From DASSJT01 sp963715025 (GTDB taxonomy: Bacteria; Actinomycetota; Actinomycetes; Actinomycetales; Dermatophilaceae): a DNA stretch of 64,000 bases. Positions 25,262-33,232 of the stretch are shown piece after piece (position 1 is the first letter of the stretch; each line of letters starts with the position of its first letter). The stretch covers positions 186,001 through 250,000 of the forward strand of contig CAVQQQ010000009.1 of assembly GCA_963715025.1 (NCBI GenBank), read 5' to 3'. The translations under genes and the position numbers were made by a program. The notes under the pieces are model-generated. The model saw nothing but the letters and a program-made list of their open reading frames with translations. It did not search any database and was not told where the DNA came from.

Positions 25262-25627
25262 ATGGCTGTGACCACGTTCCAGGACCTGCCCATGGCAGAG
25301 CGCGATCGCAGGTGGGACGGTGACGCCGCAGACCGCCGCGTGCGCGAGTTCACGAAGGCCCAGGACGAGCCCACCAAGGCCTACCAGGAGGCGCACGTCT
25401 GGTATGACGCCGACGCCAAGGACAACTTCACCGGCTACAAGCTGCTGATCGCCGACGTCGTCGACCACCGGCTGATGGCCGTTCCCCGGGCGGTGATGGC
25501 CGCGGCAGCCGTGGTCCAGGGCTCGCGCGGCGGAGTCGACCTGCCAGCCTCCGACGTGCCCCGCGTGAAGGGCCACCTGGCGCGCTACTACACGAAGATG
25601 GGCGACACGCCTCCCTGGGAGGACTGA
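25262..25627 (+). CDS. Small conserved protein resembling the tail of phage maturation proteases
   Basis: 121 aa, starting at ATG 25262 with GGAGG 6 nt upstream. The C-terminal half, IADVVDHRLMAVPRAVMAAA then HLARYYTKMGDTPPWE, looks like the C-terminal module seen in some phage head-maturation proteases and in small stand-alone phage-derived proteins. I recall this pattern but cannot test it. No other phage genes are nearby. The function is unknown. A terminator hairpin follows 17 nt after the stop. Confidence 0.6.
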   Translation: MAVTTFQDLPMAERDRRWDGDAADRRVREFTKAQDEPTKAYQEAHVWYDADAKDNFTGYKLLIADVVDHRLMAVPRAVMAAAAVVQGSRGGVDLPASDVPRVKGHLARYYTKMGDTPPWED

Positions 25628-25644
25628 GCCAGACGCCAAGCCGG

Positions 25645-25675
25645 GGTATGCCGGGAACTCGCGTCCCGGCATACC
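25645..25675. terminator. Bidirectional terminator hairpin built from GGTATGCC
   Basis: Perfect 12-bp stem, GGTATGCCGGGA (25645-25656) with TCCCGGCATACC (25664-25675), 7-nt loop. It lies between the convergent stops at 25627 and 25698. Both arms contain the 7-mer that is over-represented throughout the window. Confidence 0.8.
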
Positions 25676-25697
25676 GCTCAGTCGTCTGTGGCCGCGA

Positions 25698-26327
25698 TCA
25701 TCCGGCCTGCGCTTCCTCGTTCGAGGGCTCCGCCGGCTGGCCCTCGCCTTCGGCGCCCGCTTCGACCTCTGCCTCGTCGGTCTTCTTGATCGCCGAGATC
25801 TCGAACTCCAGCGAGATGCGCTCGGACACGAGGACCCCGCCGGAGTCGAGCGGCATGTTCCACTCCAGGCCGAAGTCGCGGCGGTTGATGCGCCGCGTGC
25901 CCTCGAAACCCGCACGCAGCAGACCGAATGCGTCCTTCTCGACCCCCATGAGCTCCAGAGGAACGACGACTTGGCGGGTTACGTCGCGAATCGTGAGCTC
26001 ACCGGAAACCATGTAGGCGCGCTCTTCGACCTCCTCGACGCTCGTGCTGGTGAACACGATCTCCGGCCACTTCTCCACGTCGAAGAAGTCGGGGCTGCGC
26101 AGGTGCTCGTCGCGCTGCTGGTTGCGGGTGTCGACGCTGGCGGCCTTGAGCCGCACCTCGACGGTCGACTTGGTCATGTCCTCGAGGTCGGCGTGGAACC
26201 GGCCGTCGACCTCGTTGAACGAGCCCCGGACCGTGGTCACCATCGCGTGGCGTGCAGAAAAGCCGATCCTGGTGTGAGCCGGGTCGAACTCCCAGTCCCC
26301 GTTGAGGTCTAGCCCGGTCGTCATCAT
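25698..26327 (-). CDS. YceI-family lipocalin-like protein
   Basis: 209 aa from ATG 26327, which has GGAGGGA 6 nt upstream. Typical YceI sequence: WEFDPAHTRIGFSARHAMVTTVRG at the start, then RDEHLRSPDFFDVEKWPEI and the final FGLEWN. The fold is a beta-barrel that in family members binds isoprenoid lipids. There is no signal peptide, as in many actinobacterial members. An acidic Glu/Ala tail (~185-209) is extra. It probably forms its own transcription unit, 93 nt downstream of arsR on the same strand. Confidence 0.9.
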   Translation of the reverse strand: MMTTGLDLNGDWEFDPAHTRIGFSARHAMVTTVRGSFNEVDGRFHADLEDMTKSTVEVRLKAASVDTRNQQRDEHLRSPDFFDVEKWPEIVFTSTSVEEVEERAYMVSGELTIRDVTRQVVVPLELMGVEKDAFGLLRAGFEGTRRINRRDFGLEWNMPLDSGGVLVSERISLEFEISAIKKTDEAEVEAGAEGEGQPAEPSNEEAQAG

Positions 26328-26420
26328 GGTCGTCCCTCCGATCAACATGCCAGTCGATCGTGAGTCTTCCACCGTTGCGCGAAAAACGACGATTCGTGGG
26401 CAAGCGAGCAGGGCCGGCGC

Positions 26421-26783
26421 TCAGCCTCTGGCCGGTGCCAGCATTCCCGCCATCGCCTCCAGGACTTCCGGAACCGCCCGGTAGTAGACCCAGGTGCCGC
26501 GTCGCTCGCTGGTGAGGAGCCCCGCTTCGCGCAGTTTCTTGAGGTGGTGGCTCACGGTCGGCTGAGAGACGCCCACCTCGGGGATGTCGCACACGCAGAC
26601 CTCACTGCGATGGCTGGCGATGCTGGAGAAGAGCCGCAGCCGGACCGGGTCGCCCAGAGCCTTGAACATCGCGGCCATGGTGAGGGCGGCCGTCTCGGAA
26701 AGGGCAGCCTCGGTCACCGGCGCGCAGCAGGGGATCGAAACCACCGGAAGCGGGCGGCGCTGGATCTCCCGTTGATTCGACAT
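26421..26783 (-). CDS. arsR: ArsR-family arsenic-responsive repressor
   Basis: 120 aa from ATG 26783. The winged-helix recognition helix is in VSQPTVSHHLKKLREAGLL. The As(III)-binding pair sits in EVCVCDIPEVG at the helix start, as in ArsR proteins, and a second vicinal pair, PCCAP, lies near residue 18. It represses its own gene and the divergent flavoprotein gene until arsenite binds. The divergent promoter is 89 nt long and AT-rich with inverted repeats. The remains of a second, different arsR lie at 29.2 kb. Confidence 0.92.
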   Translation of the reverse strand: MSNQREIQRRPLPVVSIPCCAPVTEAALSETAALTMAAMFKALGDPVRLRLFSSIASHRSEVCVCDIPEVGVSQPTVSHHLKKLREAGLLTSERRGTWVYYRAVPEVLEAMAGMLAPARG

Positions 26784-26849
26784 ATATCTATATTGACATC
26801 TGTTGATACAGGAGGCAAGATCTGCCTTCATAGACAAACGTCGAATCAA
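26772..26849. promoter_or_regulatory. arsR / flavoprotein divergent control region
   Basis: A perfect 10-bp inverted repeat, TTGATTCGAC (26772-26781) and GTCGAATCAA (26840-26849), brackets an AT-rich core containing ATATATCTATATTGACATC and a plus-strand TTGACA (26793-26798) as a possible -35 for the flavoprotein gene. One arm runs into the arsR start codon. ArsR dimers bind imperfect AT-rich dyads, so this is the expected operator zone; which repeat is the true site is not visible. Confidence 0.55.
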
Positions 26850-26872
26850 GCGACCACGATCGAGGAGACCCG

Positions 26873-28291
26873 ATGACGTCGACAGCAGCGCTGTCCCCCT
26901 ACCCCACCCCCGCTCAGCCCGCACCAGACCGCTCAGCACTGCCCGTCGTCGTGATCGGCGCCGGTCCGATCGGTCTGGCTGCTGCGGCGCACCTCCTCGA
27001 GCAGGGGCTCGAACCGCTCGTCCTCGAGCAGGGTGCGCATGCGGCGAGCGCGGTCCGGTCGTGGGGACACGTGCGCCTGTTCTCGTCGTGGTCGGAGCTG
27101 GTCGACCCCGCCGCGGCCAGGATCCTCGAGCCGACCGGCTGGGTTCGCCCGGAAGGCAGCACCTACCCCGTCGGTCGCGACTGGGCCGAGCTGTACCTCC
27201 AGCCCCTCGCCGACCTCATTCAGAAGCGAATCCGCTACAACGCCAAAGTGATTGGTGTTTCCCGCCGAGGCAGGGATCTCATGGTGGACTCGGGTCGCGC
27301 CGACCAGTCGCTCACAGTCCACGTCCGGCTCGACAACGGCTCTCGCGAGCGCATCGCCGCTCGTGCCCTGGTGGACGCGTCCGGCACGTACTCCGGGCCC
27401 GGCCCGCTGGGCAGCGACGGCTACCTCGCCGCCGGCGAGGCACCGCACGCAGAGCAGGTCTCCTACCGCATACCCGACCTCACCCAGCCACAGGAGCGAC
27501 GCACGTATGCCGACCGGCTGACCGCCGTGGTCGGCTCCGGCCACTCCGCCCTCACCGCGCTGGTGGCCCTGTCCGAGCTCGCAGTGGAGTTCCCCGGAAC
27601 GCGGGCGGTCTGGGTGCTGCGCCGCGGCTCCGTCGGCAACGCGTTCGGCGGCGGCGACGCCGACCAGCTCCCGGCTCGCGGCGCCCTGGGCCGCAAGGCG
27701 AAGGCTGCCGTCGCTGCGGGCCGCGTCGAGGTCATCCAGGGCTTCCGGACCACAGAGGTCCTCTCCCGCCAAGGACGGCTCGTCCTGGTGGCCGACGACG
27801 GCCGCCGCCTCGAGGGCTTGGACCGGGTGATCGGCCTGACCGGCTTTCGCCCCGACCACACGATCACCAGCGAGCTGCGGCTCACGCTCGACTCGCGTCT
27901 CGAGGCACCGGTCAAGCTGGCACCCCTGATCGACCCGAACGTCCACTCCTGCGGCACGGTCTACCCGCACGGCGCGGCCGAGCTCGCCCACGAGGAGGAG
28001 GACGTGTTCGTCGTGGGGATGAAGAGCTATGGCCGGGCTCCGACGTTCCTGGCGATGACGGGGTACGAGCAGGTGCGGTCGGTGGCCGCTGCGCTGGCGG
28101 GTGACCACGAGTCCGCGGCCAGGGTGGAGCTCACCCTCCCGGAGACCGGCGTCTGTGGTGGGACCGGCCTGTTCGACAGCGACGAGAGCCAGGCTGCCGG
28201 CTCGGGAGGCTGCTGCGGCAGCGGGCCGGCGGTCCTCCAGATCGGACCTGGCATCCCGGTCGCGGCGGGGCCTCCCCGGGTCAGGAGCTGA
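26873..28291 (+). CDS. FAD/NAD(P)-binding flavoprotein of the arsenic operon (ArsO-like)
   Basis: 472 aa. Residues ~24-55 are a Rossmann FAD site (VVVIGAGPIGLAAAAHL), with a second nucleotide-binding site at TAVVGSGHSALTALV (~219-233). LFSSWSELVDPAA and ELAHEEEDVFVVGMKSYGRAPTFL are typical of flavoproteins found in actinobacterial ars operons. The tail is unusual: VCGGTGLF and GGCCGSG place three cysteines in the last ~45 residues, possible arsenite ligands. It is divergent from arsR, so ArsR-controlled, and its 3' end overlaps the convergent arsC by 11 bp. The exact reaction is not established. Confidence 0.82.
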   Translation: MTSTAALSPYPTPAQPAPDRSALPVVVIGAGPIGLAAAAHLLEQGLEPLVLEQGAHAASAVRSWGHVRLFSSWSELVDPAAARILEPTGWVRPEGSTYPVGRDWAELYLQPLADLIQKRIRYNAKVIGVSRRGRDLMVDSGRADQSLTVHVRLDNGSRERIAARALVDASGTYSGPGPLGSDGYLAAGEAPHAEQVSYRIPDLTQPQERRTYADRLTAVVGSGHSALTALVALSELAVEFPGTRAVWVLRRGSVGNAFGGGDADQLPARGALGRKAKAAVAAGRVEVIQGFRTTEVLSRQGRLVLVADDGRRLEGLDRVIGLTGFRPDHTITSELRLTLDSRLEAPVKLAPLIDPNVHSCGTVYPHGAAELAHEEEDVFVVGMKSYGRAPTFLAMTGYEQVRSVAAALAGDHESAARVELTLPETGVCGGTGLFDSDESQAAGSGGCCGSGPAVLQIGPGIPVAAGPPRVRS

Positions 28292-28712
28292 CGGGGGGGA
28301 CGCCCAGCTCTCCGAGGAGCCGCTCGATGCGAGCCCGGATCTCGTCCCGGATCGGACGCACCGCTTCGACACCCTTGCCGGCCGGGTCGTCCAGCTCCCA
28401 GTCCTCGTAGCGCTTGCCGGGGAAGATTGGGCAGGTGTCGCCGCACCCCATCGTGATCACGACGTCGGAGTGCCGCACCGCGTCGACGGTCAGGACCTTG
28501 GGGATCTCGGTGCCGATGTCGATGCCCTCCTCGGCCATCGCCTGGACCGCCGCCGGGTTGACCTGGTCGGCCGGCTCGGAGCCGGCGGACCGCACCTCAA
28601 CGGCGCCGCCGGACAGGTGGGCGAGGTAGGCAGCCGCCATCTGCGAGCGCCCCGCGTTATGGACGCAGACGAAGAGGACGCTGGGCTTGGCGCGTGGTTC
28701 AGGGGTGGTCAT
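28281..28712 (-). CDS. arsC: Arsenate reductase, low-molecular-weight phosphatase type
   Basis: 143 aa from ATG 28712. The P-loop is CVHNAGRS (Cys16, C-x5-R) and the redox cysteines are in MGCGDTCP, the layout of thioredoxin-linked or mycothiol-linked ArsC enzymes. It reduces arsenate to arsenite for export. The gene starts inside the end of the upstream aquaporin reading frame (14-nt overlap), so it was the second gene of an aqp-arsC unit. That unit's promoter side has been deleted, so expression now depends on whatever lies upstream. Confidence 0.92.
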   Translation of the reverse strand: MTTPEPRAKPSVLFVCVHNAGRSQMAAAYLAHLSGGAVEVRSAGSEPADQVNPAAVQAMAEEGIDIGTEIPKVLTVDAVRHSDVVITMGCGDTCPIFPGKRYEDWELDDPAGKGVEAVRPIRDEIRARIERLLGELGVPPVSS

Positions 28713-29169
28713 GCACTGCCTCCGGCAGGTCGAGTGGCTCGGGGATCCCGTGCCGCGGTTGGAACAGCTCGGTGAGCAAGGCTCCGACGGCCGCCCCCAC
28801 CAGCTGGGCGAGCACAAAGCCGGGAACGCTGCCGGGCGCAATGCCGGCAAAGGTGTCGGAGGCAGCCCTGGCGAGGGTGACCGCCGGGTTGGCGAACGAC
28901 GTCGAGGAGGTGAAGAAGTAGGCGGCTCCAATCCAGAGGGGGACCAGGAAGCCACCTAGGTGGCCGCGGTCAGTGCGCGTGAGAGAGCCGACCACGAAGA
29001 GCAGCCCCGCGGTGGCGACCGCCTCGCCGAGCCACAGGCCGAACCCCGACCGAGAGTGGGTCGAGGCGTGCCACGCGGGCAGCTGGAACATGAGGTTCGC
29101 CAGCGCGACTCCCGCCATTGCCCCCGCGGCCTGCGCCACGGCATACAGCCCGGCCTCAGCGATCGGCAT
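28699..29169 (-). pseudogene. Aquaporin (MIP family) gene lacking its 5' half
   Basis: About 156 codons remain from MPIAEAGLYAVAQ. They contain only the second pore motif, SFANPAVTLARA, and the last three or so membrane helices; the first NPA motif and the first ~80-90 residues of a normal ~240-aa aquaporin are missing. Upstream codons in this frame are antisense to an arsR fragment, which marks the break at about 29170. Aquaporin-ArsC pairs exist in ars operons, where the channel conducts arsenite outward. A product could still be made from the ATG at 29169, but half a MIP pore should not function. Confidence 0.85.
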
Positions 29170-29350
29170 CTCCCGGGTCTGCGACCTGACCGATGCAGTG
29201 GACCTCAGCCAGCCCACCGTCAGCCATCACCTCAAGGTCCTGACCGAGGCCGGGCTGGTGACCCGCCAGCGCCGCGGCTCGTGGGCGTGGTTCTCCATCG
29301 TGCCCGGACGGCTCGCTGACATCGCCTCCATCTTCGAGGTCGGTAACTGA
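29170..29350 (+). pseudogene. 3' fragment of a second arsR-like gene
   Basis: In frame from about 29174 to the stop at 29350 the sequence reads VCDLTDAVDLSQPTVSHHLK...RRGSWAWFSIVP, the recognition helix, wing and C-terminus of an ArsR-family repressor. The first ~55 residues are gone; the frame upstream is antisense aquaporin. Both fragments face away from the junction, as expected if a divergent arsR/aqp pair lost its shared promoter and both 5' ends in one deletion. Confidence 0.85.
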
Positions 29351-29357
29351 GCAGCCG

Positions 29358-30479
29358 TCACGTGACGCTCGGCTCGGGCGCCGGCCCGGCTCCGCTGGCG
29401 TCGGGGCGCTGACTCGCATGCTCGGCCCGCACTTCGTGGACCGGCCGGTAGGCGTCGTGGAAGGTCGTGAGGAGACTGAGCAGGAACACGAAGAACAGCG
29501 TCGCTCCGATGTCGGTGCGGCCACCGAACCTCCCGAGCAGCAGGTCGGCCAGGACGACCAGGCCCATGTTGACCACCACCCGGGCCGCGAAGGCCCCCGA
29601 GAGCGTCTGGACGCTGCGTCCTGCCCTCGCCACCATGAGAGTGATCGCGGCATTGATCACCACGAAGACAGCCAGACCCGCGAAGATCGCGGCGCTCGAG
29701 GCCTCAAGACCAGGGAGCACCTGGGCGTAGATCACACTGATGAGGCCCACCAGCACGACCTTCTCGCCAGTGGCGGCGGAGAACACGCGACCTCGCGAGG
29801 CGAGCCACGCCGCCCGCTCGGTCCCCTCGTCGATGGTCGCCGGCAGGGAGTCGCTGACGATGCGCAGGCCCCAGTTCGGCGTGCCGAGGCGGGGCAGGGC
29901 AAGTCGCCAGAAGGCGACCACCAGCGCCGCGACGCCCACCACGATCACGAGCCAGAGCCACGGGTAGGCGGCCAGGGTTTCGGTGACGTCCAGCTGGGCA
30001 ATGTGGATCCACCACTCCTGGGGGAGCTTGACGAAGACCCAGATGGCGGCCGCGAGCAGCACCCAGAACCTGCGGGAGAACCGCGTCGGGTCCCAGTACA
30101 GGCGCATGGCCTCGTAGGCGATGAAGAAGTACTCGAACGTGTTGGGGAAGATCAACAGCAGGGGGCGCCACTGCGTCAGCTCGAACGCGGCAACGCCCAC
30201 CAGGCGGTAGAAGTACAGGAACCGGCCGACCCCGAAAGCCGACATGCTCGTCCAGTTGCGCATCGTCGACATGTAGGCGACCGCGAGGTAGAACACGTCC
30301 ATCGCCTTGTCGTAGCCCTGGTAACCCGGCGGGTCGTAGCCCATGGACTGGAAGATCGTCTGGTCGACCCCGTCGAGCACGAGGCAGGCCACGATCGCGG
30401 GGAGGGGGAACTTCGGGATCAGGAGCGGCAGGAGGAAGCGCGCGCCGACGACGGCGACGAAGACCGCGGTTGCATCCAT
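29358..30479 (-). CDS. Polytopic membrane protein of unknown function
   Basis: 373 aa with about 8-10 hydrophobic segments, among them FLLPLLIPKFPLPAIVACLVL at the start, FWVLLAAAIWVFVKL, WLWLVIVVGVAALVVAFW and ATLFFVFLLSLLTTF near the end. A central loop (~residues 205-240) is probably cytoplasmic, and the Pro/Ala-rich tail is acidic. I do not recognise the family. The gene starts 8 nt after the pirin stop, so the two are almost certainly one transcript. It converges on the arsR fragment. Confidence 0.75.
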   Translation of the reverse strand: MDATAVFVAVVGARFLLPLLIPKFPLPAIVACLVLDGVDQTIFQSMGYDPPGYQGYDKAMDVFYLAVAYMSTMRNWTSMSAFGVGRFLYFYRLVGVAAFELTQWRPLLLIFPNTFEYFFIAYEAMRLYWDPTRFSRRFWVLLAAAIWVFVKLPQEWWIHIAQLDVTETLAAYPWLWLVIVVGVAALVVAFWRLALPRLGTPNWGLRIVSDSLPATIDEGTERAAWLASRGRVFSAATGEKVVLVGLISVIYAQVLPGLEASSAAIFAGLAVFVVINAAITLMVARAGRSVQTLSGAFAARVVVNMGLVVLADLLLGRFGGRTDIGATLFFVFLLSLLTTFHDAYRPVHEVRAEHASQRPDASGAGPAPEPSVT

Positions 30480-30487
30480 CGGACCCC

Positions 30488-31480
30488 TCAGCCCCGGAGC
30501 TTGAGGCGCACGTTCGGGAGCTCAGGTGCGGGCAGCGTGAACGTCCAGTCCTCGGGGAAGCCGCCGAACTGCCGGTCTCCCTCGACCCTGCCGCCGCCGC
30601 GCTCGAGCTGCCAGCGGCCGCGGAAGGCGGTGATCTCCTCCTGGGTGCGCCCGACGAAGTTCCACCACATGAGGATCTGCTCGCCGAGCGGCTCGCCACC
30701 GAGCACCAACACCCTGGCCGGGCCCGCTCCCGAGGCCTGCAGGGTGAGCATGTCGTGGCCGGGCGCCTGGTAGACCAGCTGGCTGCGCGTCGCCGGGACA
30801 CCGGCAGCGGTCACCTCGCCGGTGTCGACCAGCACCCCGTGCTCGAACTCTGCCTCGACGTCGAGGTCCAGCACCTGGCCGGGCTGGAGGGTGACCTCGG
30901 CGCCGAGCAGCCGGGTGAAAGTCACGACCGGCGAGGTGTCGCCGCAGAGGGAGCCGAGGAACACCAGCACCCGCGCGCCCTCGACATCGATCGGCGCGGG
31001 CGTGTAGTGCTCGAACGCGGGGGCGGTGAACCGGTGCTGGTCGGGGAGGGCGACCCATAGCTGGGCGCCGTGCAGCACGGTGGTCTCGGCGGTCGAGTAC
31101 TCGGAGTGGGCGATGCCCGAACCCGCGGTCATGAGGTTCATCTGGCCCGGCCGGATTCGCTCGCGCGTCCCGATGCTGTCGAGGTGGTCGACCTCGCCGG
31201 TGAATAGCCAGGAGACCGTCTGAAGCCCGGTGTGCGGGTGACCAGGCACCTCCATGCCGCCGGTGTGCGCGACGTCGTCGGGGCCGTAGTGGTCCAGGAA
31301 GCACCACGCCCCGATCAGTGACTGCGCCCGCTGCGGCAGGGTTCGGCGCACGTTCATGGCCCGGGGACCGCCGAGCGGCACGTCGCGCGGCTCGAGCAAG
31401 CGCCCGTGCGCCTCGGGCTGTTCGGCTCGCGAAGCGCTCGCGCATTCCAGCGGCACCGGCGCGGTCTCCTGATTGCTCAC
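30488..31480 (-). CDS. Pirin-family cupin protein
   Basis: 330 aa. The N-terminal cupin carries the pirin motif HPHTGLQTVSWLF (~residues 81-93) with a later His/Glu set in GSGIAHSEYS, the metal ligands of quercetinase-like pirins. A second cupin fold spans ~170-300. Some bacterial pirins oxidise quercetin and others regulate metabolic enzymes; nothing here decides which. It leads a two-gene unit with the membrane protein downstream. Confidence 0.9.
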   Translation of the reverse strand: MSNQETAPVPLECASASRAEQPEAHGRLLEPRDVPLGGPRAMNVRRTLPQRAQSLIGAWCFLDHYGPDDVAHTGGMEVPGHPHTGLQTVSWLFTGEVDHLDSIGTRERIRPGQMNLMTAGSGIAHSEYSTAETTVLHGAQLWVALPDQHRFTAPAFEHYTPAPIDVEGARVLVFLGSLCGDTSPVVTFTRLLGAEVTLQPGQVLDLDVEAEFEHGVLVDTGEVTAAGVPATRSQLVYQAPGHDMLTLQASGAGPARVLVLGGEPLGEQILMWWNFVGRTQEEITAFRGRWQLERGGGRVEGDRQFGGFPEDWTFTLPAPELPNVRLKLRG

Positions 31481-31621
31481 CGTTGGATCGTACGGTCCAG
31501 TCCGCCTCCCGAGGAGGTGCCGTATGCCGGTGAACCGGCTGCGTCAAGCAACGTCGGCTGGGCCGGGGTAATCGACGCGGCTGGCATCACGGGGGGACGC
31601 GTGGGTGTCGTCGCCCGGGTC

Positions 31622-31627
31622 TAGCCT
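31622..31627 (+). promoter_or_regulatory. Putative -10 box (TAGCCT) of a leaderless transcript
   Basis: TAGCCT (TANNNT) ends exactly 7 nt before the GTG start at 31635, with no Shine-Dalgarno between. This matches the arrangement at 12504-12509 and suggests a leaderless mRNA. Confidence 0.5.
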
Positions 31628-31634
31628 GACCGGG

Positions 31635-32030
31635 GTGAGCTACGACCTGGACCCGCGGGTGGGCGCCTACATCGACGCCCTGCCCGACTGGCAGCAGCAG
31701 GTCTGCCGGGAGGTGCGCGATCTGGTTCACGCGGCCGACCCCGAGGTGGTCGAGACGATCAAGCGCACGCGCCAGCCCTACTTCGTGTTGCAGGGCAACA
31801 TCTGCGCTCTCCTGGCCGCGCGCGACCACGTCAACGTCTTCCTCTACGACGGCGCGATCGTGCCCGATCCGGAGGGCATCATCACCGGTGGCCACGACAA
31901 CCAGACCGCGCGGACCGTGGCGGTCTACGAGGGCGAGACCCTCAATGCGCCGGCCCTCTTGGCGATGTTCCGCCAGATCATCGCCAACAACCGCGCAGGC
32001 GGCTGGCGCAAGATCAAGGCAGGGCCTTAG
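31635..32030 (+). CDS. DUF1801 domain protein
   Basis: 131 aa from GTG 31635. VGAYIDALPDWQQQVCREVRDLVHAADPEVVETIKR is typical of the DUF1801/YdhG-like fold, a small alpha/beta domain of unknown function related to frataxin-like folds. FVLQGNICALLAARDHVNVFLYDGA continues the family pattern. It is a stand-alone gene, probably leaderless, whose stop lies 2 nt from the stop of the convergent thiolase gene. Confidence 0.8.
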   Translation: MSYDLDPRVGAYIDALPDWQQQVCREVRDLVHAADPEVVETIKRTRQPYFVLQGNICALLAARDHVNVFLYDGAIVPDPEGIITGGHDNQTARTVAVYEGETLNAPALLAMFRQIIANNRAGGWRKIKAGP

Positions 32031-32032
32031 CG

Positions 32033-33211
32033 TCAGAGCAGCTCCAGGACCGTCGCGTTGGCCATGCCGCCTCCCTCGCACATCGTCTGGAGCCCGTAGC
32101 GGATGCCGCTGTCCTTCATGTGGTGCACCAGCTGGGTCATCAGGCGGGCGCCAGAGCCGCCGAGCGGGTGGCCGATGGCGATCGCTCCGCCGTTCGGGTT
32201 GAGCCGCGCGGCGTCGGCACCCGTCTCCTTGAGCCACGCCAAGGGGACCGGCGCGAAGGCCTCGTTGACCTCGAAGGCGCCGATGTCGTCGATGGACAGC
32301 CCGGCCTTCCTGAGGACCTTCTCGGTCGCGGGGATCGGCGCGCCCAGCATCATCACGGGGTCGGAACCGGCCAGCGCACCGGAGTGGTAGCGAGCGATGG
32401 GCGTGAGCCCCAATGAAGCCGCCCTCTCCGAGGTCGCCATCAGGAGAGCGGCCGACCCGTCGCTGATCTGCGAGGAGTTGCCCGCATGGATGACCCCGTC
32501 CTCCTTGAACGCGGGCTTGAGAGCGGAGAGGGTCTCGACCGACGTACCCCGCCGCAGACCCTCGTCGACGGAGAACACCGTGCCGTCGGCCAGCGTGACT
32601 GGCGCGGTCTGTCCGGCCAGACGCCCGGCGTCGATGGCGTCGGCGAGCTTGGCGTGGGAGCCGGCGGCGAACTCGTCGAGCTCCGCACGGGACAGGCCCC
32701 ACTTCTCGGCCATCATCTCGGCGCCGAGTCCCTGGCTGAAGGCGGGGACGCCGTAGCGGTCGAGCATGGCCTGGCTGAAGCCGAACCCCAAGGCCGGCAT
32801 GGCGGTGGAGGCACCCAGGGGTATCGCCGACATGATCTCGACTCCGCCGGCCACGACCACGTCGTACTCGCCTGCCACGAGTCCGGCGGCGGCGAAGTGC
32901 ACGGCCTGCTGGGAGGACCCGCACTGGCGGTCGATCGTGACGCCGGGAACGTGCTCGGGCCAGCCAGCGGCGAGGACGGCATTGCGCCCGGTGTTGAGCG
33001 CCTGCGCCCCCACCTGCTGGACCACACCCCAGATGACGTCGTCGACCATGGCCGGGTCGATCCCGCTGCGCTCGGCGAGGACACGCAGGACGTGGGCCGA
33101 GAGGTCAACGGCGTGCTGGGTGGCGAGAGAGCCGTTGCGACGCCCCACAGGTGTGCGAACGGCCTCGACGATGACCGCGTCGCGTGCGAACACGGGAACC
33201 TCCTCAGGCAT
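32033..33211 (-). CDS. Thiolase (acetyl-CoA acetyltransferase family)
   Basis: 392 aa, full length. The nucleophile is Cys97 in DRQCGSSQQ, the catalytic His is in GHPLGGSGAR and the second Cys in MCEGGGMANA at the C-terminus: the complete thiolase set. It either condenses two acetyl-CoA or cleaves 3-ketoacyl-CoA. It lies 21 nt after the racemase/CoA-transferase-like gene in a three-gene minus-strand unit, which favours a role in degrading a branched or steroid-like acyl chain. Confidence 0.92.
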   Translation of the reverse strand: MPEEVPVFARDAVIVEAVRTPVGRRNGSLATQHAVDLSAHVLRVLAERSGIDPAMVDDVIWGVVQQVGAQALNTGRNAVLAAGWPEHVPGVTIDRQCGSSQQAVHFAAAGLVAGEYDVVVAGGVEIMSAIPLGASTAMPALGFGFSQAMLDRYGVPAFSQGLGAEMMAEKWGLSRAELDEFAAGSHAKLADAIDAGRLAGQTAPVTLADGTVFSVDEGLRRGTSVETLSALKPAFKEDGVIHAGNSSQISDGSAALLMATSERAASLGLTPIARYHSGALAGSDPVMMLGAPIPATEKVLRKAGLSIDDIGAFEVNEAFAPVPLAWLKETGADAARLNPNGGAIAIGHPLGGSGARLMTQLVHHMKDSGIRYGLQTMCEGGGMANATVLELL

Positions 33212-33232
33212 GGCTCGGCGCTGCGAGCCTGG

